Assembly (NCBI GenBank): GCA_025782575.1
Contig: JALGYY010000025.1
Coordinates: 138,383-202,382, forward strand
Direction of reading: 5' to 3'
DNA from: a bacterium
Lineage (GTDB): Bacteria > Orphanbacterota > Orphanbacteria > Orphanbacterales > Orphanbacteraceae
DNA length: 64,000 bases
Translations under genes and position numbers: made by a program
Shown: in pieces, positions 54,147 to 62,434 of the stretch
How positions within the stretch are numbered: the first letter of the stretch is position 1
Layout: the number at the start of each line of letters is the position of its first letter
The notes under the pieces: generated by a model
What the model was told of the DNA's origin: nothing
Database searches by the model: none
The model's input: only the letters and a program-made list of their open reading frames with translations

Positions 54147-54448
54147 TCCGTACTCCTTTTTGACAGTGCTTCTACAAGGAGTTTTTTCGATGGTACTCCT
54201 GAAGTGCCATACATCCTGCACCCGAATGCATAATTGGTACTATTTCGGGCACTGGGATCCACGTCGACGCCATCTACCTGAACCGTTGGCGAGCCGAAGA
54301 AACGCAGGCGTTCAACGTCTTCTGCGCCACCCACCTCGACAGTTTCAACGGTGACGTCTGTTCCCGTCTCAGCAGCCACCTCACGAATCAATGCGAGCGT
54401 TGGCTCGTGATTGGGACAGCCCTCGAAGTAAAGAACCTGCACCTTCAT
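54143..54448 (-). CDS. Thioredoxin-fold protein of the mercury operon
   Basis: The start at 54448 has GAGGAGGTAAGG upstream; the longer frame would run into the promoter. It has 101 residues: VQVLYFEGCPNHEPTLALIR, then ERLRFFGSPTVQVDGVDVDP and ALFGC-like YAFGCRMYG. This small thioredoxin-like family with a CPNH motif often accompanies mercury genes. It has one Cys in the active-site position and a second near the C-terminus, so a thiol or Hg-transfer role is inference. It is the first gene after the left mer promoter. Confidence 0.78.
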   Translation of the reverse strand: MKVQVLYFEGCPNHEPTLALIREVAAETGTDVTVETVEVGGAEDVERLRFFGSPTVQVDGVDVDPSARNSTNYAFGCRMYGTSGVPSKKLLVEALSKRSTE

Positions 54449-54490
54449 TGTCCTTACCTCCTCTTGGTGTATTCCAACCTTCTTCCACAA

Positions 54491-54522
54491 AACATACACC
54501 TTGAAGTTGGGTTGAGGGTCAA
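54491..54522 (-). promoter_or_regulatory. MerR-type promoter/operator, left arm
   Basis: Read on the reverse strand: TTGACC as -35 (54517-54522), TATGTT as -10 (54491-54496) and a 20-bp spacer, longer than the standard 17 as MerR-family activation requires. The spacer holds the dyad-like element at 54498-54519 (ACCTTGAAGTTGGGTTGAGG on the + strand). It drives the thioredoxin-fold and merT-merP genes. Confidence 0.85.
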
Positions 54523-54547
54523 GGGGTGGGATTCCGTTCAATTTCAA

Positions 54548-54982
54548 TCACTTAGACTTTCTTCGGGGACGCTTTCTTGCAGTAACGCCCAGATTTTCTA
54601 TCACGGGGCATTCCTCCCCCCTCTCGACCGCCCCACACGCCCGAAGGAAGGACCTGAGAACACTTCGAACGTGTCGGAGTTCTTTCATTTGCGCTTCGAC
54701 GCTCCCGAGCCTTTCTAGAAGAAGCTCTCTGACCTCTTCGCACGGGCTGGTGACGCCATCGCGGAAGGAAAGGAGTGTCTTAATATCTCCCAGAGTAAGA
54801 CCGGAAGCCTGGGCTGCTCGGATGAAGCGAAGCCGCTCGACATGTTCGTGGTGGTAGTACCGGTAGTTCGATGCGGTCCGGCCTCCGGGCTGCAACAAGC
54901 CTTCTTTCTCATAGTAACGAATGGTCGAAGGGGGTGCACCTACCTCCTTCGAGACCTCGCCGATAGTAAGTCCTTGGGCCAC
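54548..54982 (-). CDS. merR: Mercury-responsive regulator MerR
   Basis: 144 residues, the exact length of Tn501-type MerR. The N-terminal winged helix is LTIGEVSKEVGAPPSTIRYY, with RTASNYRYY behind it. The three Hg(II) ligands are present as Cys81, Cys116 and Cys125, one residue offset from Cys82, Cys117 and Cys126 of Tn501 MerR, in GACGxxxRGEECPVI-like context. It lies between two similar MerR-type operators, one on each side, and should act on both. Confidence 0.95.
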   Translation of the reverse strand: MAQGLTIGEVSKEVGAPPSTIRYYEKEGLLQPGGRTASNYRYYHHEHVERLRFIRAAQASGLTLGDIKTLLSFRDGVTSPCEEVRELLLERLGSVEAQMKELRHVRSVLRSFLRACGAVERGEECPVIENLGVTARKRPRRKSK

Positions 54983-55100
54983 GCTCTGTGCTCCTTGAGT
55001 GAGTTAAAGTCAGCTTCAATGTTACCGGTAAGCACCCGACCACGTCCAGGGTCGCCCTCCTCATAAAGAGACGGAGAGAGTACACGCCCCATAAAAAGCC

Positions 55101-55132
55101 TGGACCTTAAAGTTGGGTTTAATGTGTATGAT
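55101..55132 (+). promoter_or_regulatory. MerR-type promoter/operator, right arm
   Basis: TGGACC (-35, 55101-55106), a 20-bp spacer and TATGAT (-10, 55127-55132). The spacer element at 55104-55125 begins ACCTTAAAGTTGGGTTTAAT and differs from the left operator at only about 5 of 22 positions. Transcription would start near 55139, 40 bp before the first gene of the rightward mer arm. Confidence 0.85.
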
Positions 55133-55178
55133 TGTAAAAACGACGAGAGGGTGGCGAAACCTTAAACACGAGCATGAT

Positions 55179-55760
55179 ATGGCAAGAGGACGAAAATATG
55201 GTTCCGTTGCATGTCTTGTCCTGTCGGGTATCTTCCTGGGGCCAACAGACGCGCCGGCAGAATGGTTCGACATCGGCTCCGGCCAAGCCATCACAATCGT
55301 CTGCAAGGCCGATTCGCTCAGCACCATCGACTTTCCCGCCTACCCCTTCGGCGAATTCTGGCCGCCTGGGACACTTACCTTCGCCGATCTCGTTAAGGAA
55401 TCACTCGATGGAGCGGCGGCGGCCTACACAGCCACCTTTGACGACGCGGGTTGTGGGTGCGGCGGCTATCCCGAAAAGCCGATATCCTACGTTTTTCACT
55501 ACGACAACGCTTCCCCTGGCTCACCGGAGGACAGCCTCGTTCTCTACACCGGCTTTCCCGACGGCGGTATGTGGGAGGTCGTGGGGGAAGCTTTGCAGGA
55601 TACTTCTACTAATACCTTTGCGCTGACGATTGAGGGCGGATACATCCTCGGAAACCGGAACTATGCGATCGCCTTATCACCCCCCTCCGCTTCGACTCCT
55701 CCGGACGAAGATCGTGCCGCTTCCTGGGGCAAGATTAAAAGTCTATTTCGCGATGAATAA
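55179..55760 (+). CDS. Unrecognised exported protein, first gene of the rightward mer arm
   Basis: The start at 55179 (MARGRKYGSVACLVLSGIFL) gives a signal peptide cleaved near DAPAEWF; the longer frame would begin inside the mer promoter. It has about 193 residues. The mature part is beta-rich, Gly/Pro/Asp-rich and contains a compact DDAGCGCGGYPEKP Cys cluster that could bind metal. No family was recognised. It is directly downstream of a MerR-type promoter and overlaps the next gene, so it should be induced by mercury. Confidence 0.7.
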   Translation: MARGRKYGSVACLVLSGIFLGPTDAPAEWFDIGSGQAITIVCKADSLSTIDFPAYPFGEFWPPGTLTFADLVKESLDGAAAAYTATFDDAGCGCGGYPEKPISYVFHYDNASPGSPEDSLVLYTGFPDGGMWEVVGEALQDTSTNTFALTIEGGYILGNRNYAIALSPPSASTPPDEDRAASWGKIKSLFRDE

Positions 55761-56688
55761 GCTGATCTGCCTTGCCCCACTAGTTTGCGTGCTCGTTTCG
55801 GCGGCGCCGGTCCGGGGACAGGGTTGCTGTACACCCGGCTCAAGTCCGCTGGGCGGTCTCTCGGGTGGGGCTTTGCATTCTCGGCAGCTGGAGGTGGGAT
55901 TTGCGTTTGAAGGTTACCGGCTTCACCAAGGTTATGAGGGAAGCGTTCAGGTACAAGATCCCGCTCGACGGGAGAGCACCGTTTATTCGACTACCGCCTT
56001 CGCCCGGTTTGGGATTTCGAGTCGCGCCGCGTTGATCCTGCAGTTGCCCCTTGAACATCGCCAGCGCTCGGCCCCTGCAATCCCGGAGAAGGGTCAGCCA
56101 AGTCACGACTTCTCGAATACGGCGATTGGTGACTTAACAACCCTGTTCATGATCCAAGCCCTGCCCATACACGGGCCCTCCGCCGCCACGGTTAATCTCG
56201 GGCTCGGGGTTAAGTGGCGGACCGGCCACGATGATCGCAAACAAGACGGGCTTCGCTTGCCAGTCGAACTTCAAACAGGCACCGGATCAAACGATCCGGT
56301 CTTCGCTTTGGTGGCCTACCGGCTCTTTACCTGGGGTTCCGTCTCGGGGAGTGCCGTTATCCGGACTCCGCAGAGGGGTCGGTCGGGGTATCGGTTTGGG
56401 CGGGAGCTAAACTACGACGTGCTCGCCCTCTTGTCCCTTGGGACGCGATGGAGCCTCGGCTCCGAGATTCGCGGGCGCAGCGCCAGCGCCGACGACTTCA
56501 GGGATGTGACGAGGGAGAATACGGGCGGTTCCCGCCTCCTGGTCGGTCCGCGCGCAATATACGCCTTGGCATCGGCGCCACTTACAATTGAGGCTGCCTT
56601 TCTCTTACCAGCCTGGCAAAACCTGACCGGCGAACAACTCGGCGTGAATGAACAGGCCACGATTGGTCTTCGATGGCGAACTTTCTAG
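55753..56688 (+). CDS. Outer-membrane beta-barrel protein of the mer arm
   Basis: The start at 55753 overlaps the preceding stop by 8 bp. It has 311 residues: signal peptide (MNKLICLAPLVCVLVSAAPV), then GQGCCTPGSS with a vicinal Cys pair at the mature N-terminus, followed by repeated amphipathic strands and a C-terminal Phe (LRWRTF), the barrel signature. No family was recognised. Its place between a mer promoter and merA implies a role in mercury handling at the outer membrane; the vicinal cysteines could bind Hg(II). This is inference. Confidence 0.7.
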   Translation: MNKLICLAPLVCVLVSAAPVRGQGCCTPGSSPLGGLSGGALHSRQLEVGFAFEGYRLHQGYEGSVQVQDPARRESTVYSTTAFARFGISSRAALILQLPLEHRQRSAPAIPEKGQPSHDFSNTAIGDLTTLFMIQALPIHGPSAATVNLGLGVKWRTGHDDRKQDGLRLPVELQTGTGSNDPVFALVAYRLFTWGSVSGSAVIRTPQRGRSGYRFGRELNYDVLALLSLGTRWSLGSEIRGRSASADDFRDVTRENTGGSRLLVGPRAIYALASAPLTIEAAFLLPAWQNLTGEQLGVNEQATIGLRWRTF

Positions 56689-56708
56689 AGAATAAGGAGA
56701 GACAGTAG

Positions 56709-56734
56709 ATGATAATCATTTCGATAATCATGAT
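56709..56734. promoter_or_regulatory. Direct-repeat/palindrome site upstream of merA
   Basis: GATAATCAT occurs twice (56711-56719 and 56723-56731), and ATGATAATCAT is itself a near-palindrome. The 12-bp periodicity and GATAAT units resemble a Fur-family box. It lies 42 bp before the merA start, inside the mer transcript, so a second control input is possible. Confidence 0.35.
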
Positions 56735-56775
56735 TTAGTAGGCGGCAATCAGCAGAAATTGGGAGGGACCACCCC

Positions 56776-58416
56776 ATGACCGAAAATAGAACGTACTCGA
56801 TCGAAGGCATGACCTGTGACCACTGCGCTCAGTCCCTTGCGGAGGCCCTGCGGGCCGTACCTGGAGTGAAGACAGCAGAGGTCAGTTTCAAGCAGCGCAG
56901 AGCGAAGATCGAGGCAGAAGCCGGCGTGGATGACGAGAGAGTTTTTGATGCCGCGAACGCGAATGGTTTTCGAGCCAGCCTGGCTGCCGGCTCCGGAGCG
57001 AAAGGGACACGTTCTGACGAAATGAACTTCGACCTGGTCGTCATCGGCTCGGGTGGCGCTGCCGTTGCAGCTGCGCTTGAAGCCTCGGGCCTCGGCGCCT
57101 CGGTTGCTGTCGTGGAACGAGGAACCATTGGAGGGACTTGCGTTAACGTGGGGTGTGTCCCATCCAAAACACTGATTCGTGCAGCCGAATCACTCCACCG
57201 CGCTCAAAGCACCCCCTTTCAAGGAATATCTGTCCGGGGTGGTCTCATAAATTACAAGGAAGTTTTGGAACAGAAGGACGAACTCGTGGGGAATCTGCGT
57301 CAGGCAAAGTACATAGACATCCTCGATGCCACCCCGGGAATTTCGCTTGTTAAGGGAGAGGGAGCCTTTGTCGCCAGGGGCAAACTCCGCGTCGGTAACA
57401 GGGTTCTCCGTTCTGACCGCTTTGTCATCGCTACAGGTTCCAGCCCTAGCGTCCCGCCTATTCCTGGTCTCTCGGACTCCGGGTTCCTTACCAGCACCGA
57501 ACTTATGGACCTCAAAGAACTGCCGGCCGAACTTCTCGTTCTCGGGGGCCGATATGTCGCCCTTGAGCTCGCACAGGCATTCTCCCGGCTCGGTTCGCGC
57601 GTTACGATCATTCAAAGAAGCAATCACATCCTTCCCACGGAGGATGATGATCTTACCGAAGCGCTCTCCGGGTATCTATCCGAGGAGGGAATCGACGTAA
57701 TAACCGGTGCGCTAACAACTGCTGTTCAGCGAAACGACGCAGGATACCAACTCAAGGTCACCGTTCAGGGTCGGTCGAAGACGTTCAGCGGCTCCCATCT
57801 TTTCGCCGCTACCGGCAGGCGGCCCAACACAGCGGCGCTGCACCTCGACACGGTTGGCGTTGCGATTGCTTCAGACGGGACCATTACAGTTGGGGACCAT
57901 CTTGAAACTTCCGTCCCGGGCATATTCGCAGCCGGCGACGTCATTGGTAACCCCGCATTTGTCTACACTGCCGCTTATGAGGGCCGGGTCGCGGCAAGGA
58001 ACGCGCTGAACGGCACGCGTGAAGCGCGGGATTACAAAGCGCTCCCCTGGGTTGTCTTCACCGATCCTCAGGTCGCGGGAGTGGGGCTCGACGAGCGGAC
58101 GGCTGCGGAAGCCGGTATTGCGGTCGATGTGGCGACACTCCCTCTCTCCGCGCTTCCCAGGGCACTTGCCGCACGAGACACGCGGGGCTTTATCAAGCTC
58201 ATTAAAGAGAGGGGGGGGGAGCGTCTTCTTGGTGCCAGAATTCTCGCGCCCGAGGCAGGAGACATCATCATGGAGCCGGCGCTTGCTATTCGCCACGGAA
58301 TCAGTGTGGACGACCTTGTGGGGACGTTTCACCCTTACCTCACACAGGCGGAGGGTATTCGGCTTGCCGCACAGTCGTTCAACAAAGATGTTTCGGAGCT
58401 TTCTTGCTGCGCGTAA
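56776..58416 (+). CDS. merA: Mercuric reductase MerA
   Basis: 546 residues. An N-terminal HMA domain (SIEGMTCDHCAQSL, Cys14 and Cys17) is followed by the FAD site VVIGSGGAAVAAALE, the redox pair GGTCVNVGCVPSK (Cys122, Cys127), the NADPH and dimer domains, and the C-terminal Hg-binding pair Cys544-Cys545 in SCCA. All key residues of the NADPH-dependent reduction of Hg(II) to Hg(0) are present. GGGAGG precedes the ATG. Confidence 0.97.
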   Translation: MTENRTYSIEGMTCDHCAQSLAEALRAVPGVKTAEVSFKQRRAKIEAEAGVDDERVFDAANANGFRASLAAGSGAKGTRSDEMNFDLVVIGSGGAAVAAALEASGLGASVAVVERGTIGGTCVNVGCVPSKTLIRAAESLHRAQSTPFQGISVRGGLINYKEVLEQKDELVGNLRQAKYIDILDATPGISLVKGEGAFVARGKLRVGNRVLRSDRFVIATGSSPSVPPIPGLSDSGFLTSTELMDLKELPAELLVLGGRYVALELAQAFSRLGSRVTIIQRSNHILPTEDDDLTEALSGYLSEEGIDVITGALTTAVQRNDAGYQLKVTVQGRSKTFSGSHLFAATGRRPNTAALHLDTVGVAIASDGTITVGDHLETSVPGIFAAGDVIGNPAFVYTAAYEGRVAARNALNGTREARDYKALPWVVFTDPQVAGVGLDERTAAEAGIAVDVATLPLSALPRALAARDTRGFIKLIKERGGERLLGARILAPEAGDIIMEPALAIRHGISVDDLVGTFHPYLTQAEGIRLAAQSFNKDVSELSCCA

Positions 58417-58461
58417 CGGCAATTTTGTGACCGGAATCCTGTCTCAAGTAGGAGAAGCATT

Positions 58462-58971
58462 GTGAGGTGTAGATCATTTTTCCTTTCGGTCGCCTTTGTC
58501 GCATTGTCGGTGGCCAGGGTGGCTGCGGCCGAGCGCGTATTCATCCACTTGACGGATAATTTTAAAGAAAACGATGGGCCGGTCTGCGTCGCCTTCAACG
58601 TGGCCTGGGGGGCGCTTCGAGAGGGACACGATGTCGAGATCTTTTTTGACCAGGACGCGACCTACGGGATCAAGCAGTGGGAGGCGGGAAAGACAGACCT
58701 CGGCCTCTATCCTCTTCCTGAAGATCTCAAAGATTTGCTTGTCGGGGCTTTCGGCGTAGACCGCGAAACCATACCCTCGGACTACCAGGAATTCCTCGGC
58801 TTTTTAAGTCAACAAGGCGCCTCTGTTACGGCAAACGGCTTTTGGAACGCCCTTACGAAGGTGGAAAATACAATCAAGGGCAAAGAGAATCTTCTTCCAT
58901 TTGTTGAGCCGCTAACTCTTGAGGAATTGGTCGACCACCGGAGAACCGCGACTGTATACTTGAGGTTCTGA
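58462..58971 (+). CDS. Exported DsrE-like protein of the mer arm
   Basis: 169 residues from a GTG start with AGGAG upstream, 45 bp after merA. A signal peptide (ending VARVAAA) is followed by RVFIHLTDNFKENDGPVCVAFNVAWGALREGHDVEIFFD, the pattern of DsrE/DsrF-fold proteins. A single Cys (GPVCVAFNVA) lies in the first helix, where sulfur-transfer relatives have other residues. It may trap or relay Hg(II) or sulfane sulfur in the periplasm; that is inference. Confidence 0.72.
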   Translation: MRCRSFFLSVAFVALSVARVAAAERVFIHLTDNFKENDGPVCVAFNVAWGALREGHDVEIFFDQDATYGIKQWEAGKTDLGLYPLPEDLKDLLVGAFGVDRETIPSDYQEFLGFLSQQGASVTANGFWNALTKVENTIKGKENLLPFVEPLTLEELVDHRRTATVYLRF

Positions 58972-59066
58972 GCAAGGTGGTCCGGGCCTCGCGGTCATTC
59001 ATGTGGCCCTGAAGAGGGTGGCCGAATTCAGCCGGAATCAGTGGCCGAATCGTGTTGGAATATGCA

Positions 59067-59293
59067 CCTGTGGGCCAGTCCGAAGTGGCGCCGTCGCCGA
59101 CTCATACGACAACGCGCTGGCAGAGACGATCATTGGTCTCTACAAAGCGGAGGTGATTCATCGAAGGGCTCCGTGGCGGAGCGTCGATGCGGTAGAGTGG
59201 GAGACACTGAATTGGGTTAGTTGGTTCAACTCTCGTCGACTACTCGGATCAATCGGATGGATTCCACCCGTGGAATTCGAAGCAGAGTACTGA
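59067..59293 (+). mobile_element. IS3-family transposase remnant (C-terminal end of OrfB)
   Basis: The open frame reads ADSYDNALAETIIGLYKAEV, then EWETLNWVSWFNSRRLLGSI and PPVEFEAEY before a stop. This is the last 70 residues of the IS3/IS150-type DDE transposase, including the catalytic Glu region. The rest of the gene and the ends of the element are missing. It marks the right boundary of the mer island. Confidence 0.8.
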
Positions 59294-59842
59294 CGAAGCC
59301 AGGCCAAAGAGGCCGAGAAACTGGTACTCACATAACGGGGTCTTCGGAGAAACCGGGGAGATTCACTCCCAGCCTCCCCGGGTATGTGCCGCGTGGCAGT
59401 CGCGGGCTTAGCAGGGGCGGAAATTACGCTTCTGCAATTCGATCTAGTCTTGGGCACTACGGGTCGCCTTAATAGGTTGGCCGACTGGTAAATATAAATA
59501 GGTAAGCAGACACGTAGGGCTCATGTGGGGAGAAGTGCCCTGTAGTGGCCAGAATCACCATTCGACTCTGGGCTGTGACAGGATCCTGAGCTACAAGCTG
59601 GCCTCACTCCGTCAGAATCCTCGAACAGCCCCAGAATGCCGGGCTAATCATTCTAAATACATTCGATGCTGCGCCGGACGCGCTATTCCATATGGAGAGG
59701 ACCGCTTCTCAATGCCACGGAAATACTATTGGGCAGGGTCCGGATCGCAGCCTAAAGTGCCAGCCGAGTTGGCCGATCTCAAGAACAGGAGAGTCCGCGT
59801 TGGGCTGAATGGGTCTCTGGACCCCCGAGGGGAGGATTTTTA
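59294..59842. other. Intergenic region between IS3 remnant and cupredoxin operon
   Basis: About 550 bp with no convincing gene. It includes the hairpin repeat at 59352-59386. The open frame starting at 59523 has no ribosome binding site and no family features and is judged non-coding. The promoter of the cupredoxin operon should lie here, but no clear -35/-10 pair was found. Confidence 0.5.
59366..59386. repeat. Extragenic palindrome-like repeat, copy 1
   Basis: The 21 bases starting CTCCCAGCCTCCCCGGGTAT are found again exactly at 63858-63878. Here the sequence pairs with ACCGGGGAG at 59352 to form a hairpin. Read in reverse it looks like the CATxCCCGxGGAGGCxGGGA class of extragenic repeats. 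Confidence 0.55.
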
Positions 59843-60550
59843 TTGGAAGCCACCGACAAGACAGTCCTGCGAATCTTCCGTAGCGTACTTATGGGCATTG
59901 TTTTTCTGACCCCTATCACTCTATCGGCTCCCCTCGCCACTGAAACCGGTTCGATTCAGGGAACGATCCGAATCGTAAGTGAGATTCCGGAAGAGGTTAC
60001 CATCAACCCTTATCCCGGAATGGCCCGCGCTTCCACGGATACGGAAGGGCAGAGCGCTCATCAGCCCGGCACAATGCAAAACGTCGTGGTATACCTTGAG
60101 AATGTTAACCCGCCGTTCACTATATCACCTCCATCGAACCCCTTCCTCCGCCAAATAAATATGCGGTTTGATCCAGCCGTTCTTCCCATTCTTGCAGGGC
60201 AGGACGTCAGCTTTCCAAATCAGGACAGTTTCTACCATAACGTATTTTCGTATTCTCCGACGCGGCGCTTCGACCTGGGTCGATATGCCAACGGTGACTC
60301 GCGAACCGTCCGCTTCGACAAACCGGGTCGCGTGCAAGTTTTCTGCGAGATCCATTCGGATATGGCAGCAGTCATCCTTGTTCTTGAAAACCCGCACTTC
60401 ACCGTCCCCGATCAGGAAGGGGGCTTCCACCTGACCGAAACTCCAGTCGGAAAACAGAACCTGGTCGTATGGCATCCTGATATTGGCAGTCGATCTGTGG
60501 ATGTGAGGGTCTCTGCAGGCAACACGACAAAAGTGGAATTAGAGTTGTGA
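59843..60550 (+). CDS. Exported cupredoxin-like protein (MauL-like)
   Basis: 235 residues from a TTG start with GAGGGGAGG 7 bp upstream. A signal peptide or anchor is followed by a cupredoxin fold with type 1 copper ligands His132 (FYHNVFS), Cys168, His171 and Met174 (VFCEIHSDMAAVI). A carboxypeptidase-regulatory-like tail (FHLTETPVGKQNLVVWHP) follows. Such proteins are annotated as methylamine-utilisation or plastocyanin-like. The stop overlaps the kinase start by 4 bp, so it is tied to a signalling gene. Confidence 0.85.
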   Translation: MEATDKTVLRIFRSVLMGIVFLTPITLSAPLATETGSIQGTIRIVSEIPEEVTINPYPGMARASTDTEGQSAHQPGTMQNVVVYLENVNPPFTISPPSNPFLRQINMRFDPAVLPILAGQDVSFPNQDSFYHNVFSYSPTRRFDLGRYANGDSRTVRFDKPGRVQVFCEIHSDMAAVILVLENPHFTVPDQEGGFHLTETPVGKQNLVVWHPDIGSRSVDVRVSAGNTTKVELEL

Positions 60551-62409
60551 GACAAGCTCGAGCCCCGGCTATGAATATTAGCCCCTATTCGGACAGCTCG
60601 ACCTATGCTGAGAGTTCAGGCAGTAGAAGAGAAGGCGTTCCCAGAATACTTGCCAGGAAGATTTTCGCACTTACACTAATACCAACGGTTATCGTTACCG
60701 CTGCTGCGGTTCTCCTGATTCACGTCCAGGTAGGCAAACAGATTCGTGAGCAGGGAGTGCAGCAACTGAATACAGCCAGCGCAGTTCTGAGAGACGTGCT
60801 TCACGAAGAGGGGCAATACCTCCTTACACAAGCTGGAATCGTGGCTCGCGATCCCAAATTTTTCGCCATGATCGCACATCCGGGGATCGAGCGCGATGAA
60901 AGCTATCGCCGCACCCTGGAAGAGCTATCCGCAGACTTTGAGCAAGCATTGCAGGGCGACCTTTTTGAAATCATCGATATTGACGGAGCGGTTCTATATC
61001 GCTCCGGATCGCCTACCGCTTATCTCTCACAAATCACCAAGGGACCGGACTTCGAGGCGGCACTAAGCATGAGGCCGTCAACCGGGACGATGGCACTCAA
61101 GGGGAAGCTCTTTCACGTCAGTACAATGCCTGTGATAGCCGGCAACCGTCTCGTAGGGATTCTACGTCATGGTAAGATCATGGATAGTGACCTCGCCAAC
61201 CGACTCAAAGGCTCGACTAATTGCGAAGTGTCATTTCTTCTTCGAGGACTTGTGGTTGCTACATCCCACGAAGGAACTGAAGATGGTAACTTTATTACCT
61301 CGGAGATACCGCTCCCTCACCCCTTCAAGAATGACGTTTGCTCAGCGTTACTTGAGCGATCAACCACTTCGGATTCCATTTTTCTGGCAAAACTTCGTAA
61401 TCGCCTGATCACCATTGGCTTTTTCACCTTCGTCCTGGTCTTCATCCTCGCTCGCTGGGTTACGGTCAGGATCAACGGGCCGGTACAACAGCTCGTGGAG
61501 GCTGCGGAGAGGCTGGAGAGCGGCGAAGGAGAGATTCCGATTGAGATACGGACCGGGGATGAGCTTGAGTACCTCGGCAGACGTTTCGAGGAAATGCGGA
61601 CAGCACTTCGCAACCGGATCGAAACACTCAAGGAAGTGGATCGGATGAAGTCTACTTTCCTTGCACTCGCGTCCCATGAACTGAGGACACCGGCCACCAT
61701 AATCAGCGGTTCCGTTCAACTCATCAGCTGCATGGATGGGTCGAGTGAGGATCTGACCCTGCTCGAAGAGGTTATGCCGGCGCTGGCCGACGGTGCGAAA
61801 CGACTAGAGCGTGTTTTGGAAGTGATCACCGATATGTCGCTCATAGATCGCCGTGAGGCCGATATGAAACGCTCGCGCATCAACCTGCACGAGCTGATTG
61901 TCTCGTTGGAAAACGGTTGGAAAAAATATCGAGACGACCGCGAGCATGATATTACCCTCGAGTTTGCCGACACGTCTCTACACATCGACGGGGATCCGAG
62001 TCGCGTCGCTCAGGTGATCGACATTCTGGTGCACAATGCGATTCGATACACACCAGACGGAGGAAAAATCGACATTCACGTTCTTCCCGCCGGCGACAAT
62101 GTTCGAATTGGAGTTCTCGACACCGGAATCGGAATTCCCGATGATGATCGCGATCGTGTGTTCGAGCAATTCTATGAATCTAAAAATGTCATGTCCCACA
62201 GCTCAGGAGAAGTAGATTTCGGATCTTCCGGATTGGGTATGGGACTTGCAATCGCCAGGTCTATCATGGAAATGCACCAGGGGAGAATCTGGTACGAACC
62301 CCGTGAAGGTGGTGGGAGCCAGTTTCAGATCGAGTTCCCGGTAGCGCGAGGGCCACGCGAGGTACGAACCGAAATGAATGAGCTGGTAACAGGCTCCGCT
62401 GGTGTATGA
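60547..62409 (+). CDS. Transmembrane sensor histidine kinase
   Basis: 620 residues from a GTG start (an ATG 24 bp further in is an alternative). TM1 is at about 39-61; a periplasmic Cache-like sensor of about 220 residues follows (IDIDGAVLYRSGS, GKLFHVSTMPVIAGNRLVGIL); TM2 is near 288-308; then HAMP, HisKA with His377 (SHELRTPAT), and HATPase with N-box HNAIRYTPDGG, DTGIGIPDDDR and SGLGMGLAIA. No response regulator is in the window. Its partner may lie beyond the right edge. Confidence 0.92.
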   Translation: MRQARAPAMNISPYSDSSTYAESSGSRREGVPRILARKIFALTLIPTVIVTAAAVLLIHVQVGKQIREQGVQQLNTASAVLRDVLHEEGQYLLTQAGIVARDPKFFAMIAHPGIERDESYRRTLEELSADFEQALQGDLFEIIDIDGAVLYRSGSPTAYLSQITKGPDFEAALSMRPSTGTMALKGKLFHVSTMPVIAGNRLVGILRHGKIMDSDLANRLKGSTNCEVSFLLRGLVVATSHEGTEDGNFITSEIPLPHPFKNDVCSALLERSTTSDSIFLAKLRNRLITIGFFTFVLVFILARWVTVRINGPVQQLVEAAERLESGEGEIPIEIRTGDELEYLGRRFEEMRTALRNRIETLKEVDRMKSTFLALASHELRTPATIISGSVQLISCMDGSSEDLTLLEEVMPALADGAKRLERVLEVITDMSLIDRREADMKRSRINLHELIVSLENGWKKYRDDREHDITLEFADTSLHIDGDPSRVAQVIDILVHNAIRYTPDGGKIDIHVLPAGDNVRIGVLDTGIGIPDDDRDRVFEQFYESKNVMSHSSGEVDFGSSGLGMGLAIARSIMEMHQGRIWYEPREGGGSQFQIEFPVARGPREVRTEMNELVTGSAGV

Positions 62410-62434
62410 GTTCCCGGAACTGTGAGGTTGAATA

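Noticed and set aside
59523-59909. 128-residue forward ORF before the cupredoxin gene
   Set aside because: No ribosome binding site or family features, and it overlaps the supported TTG-started cupredoxin gene in another frame.
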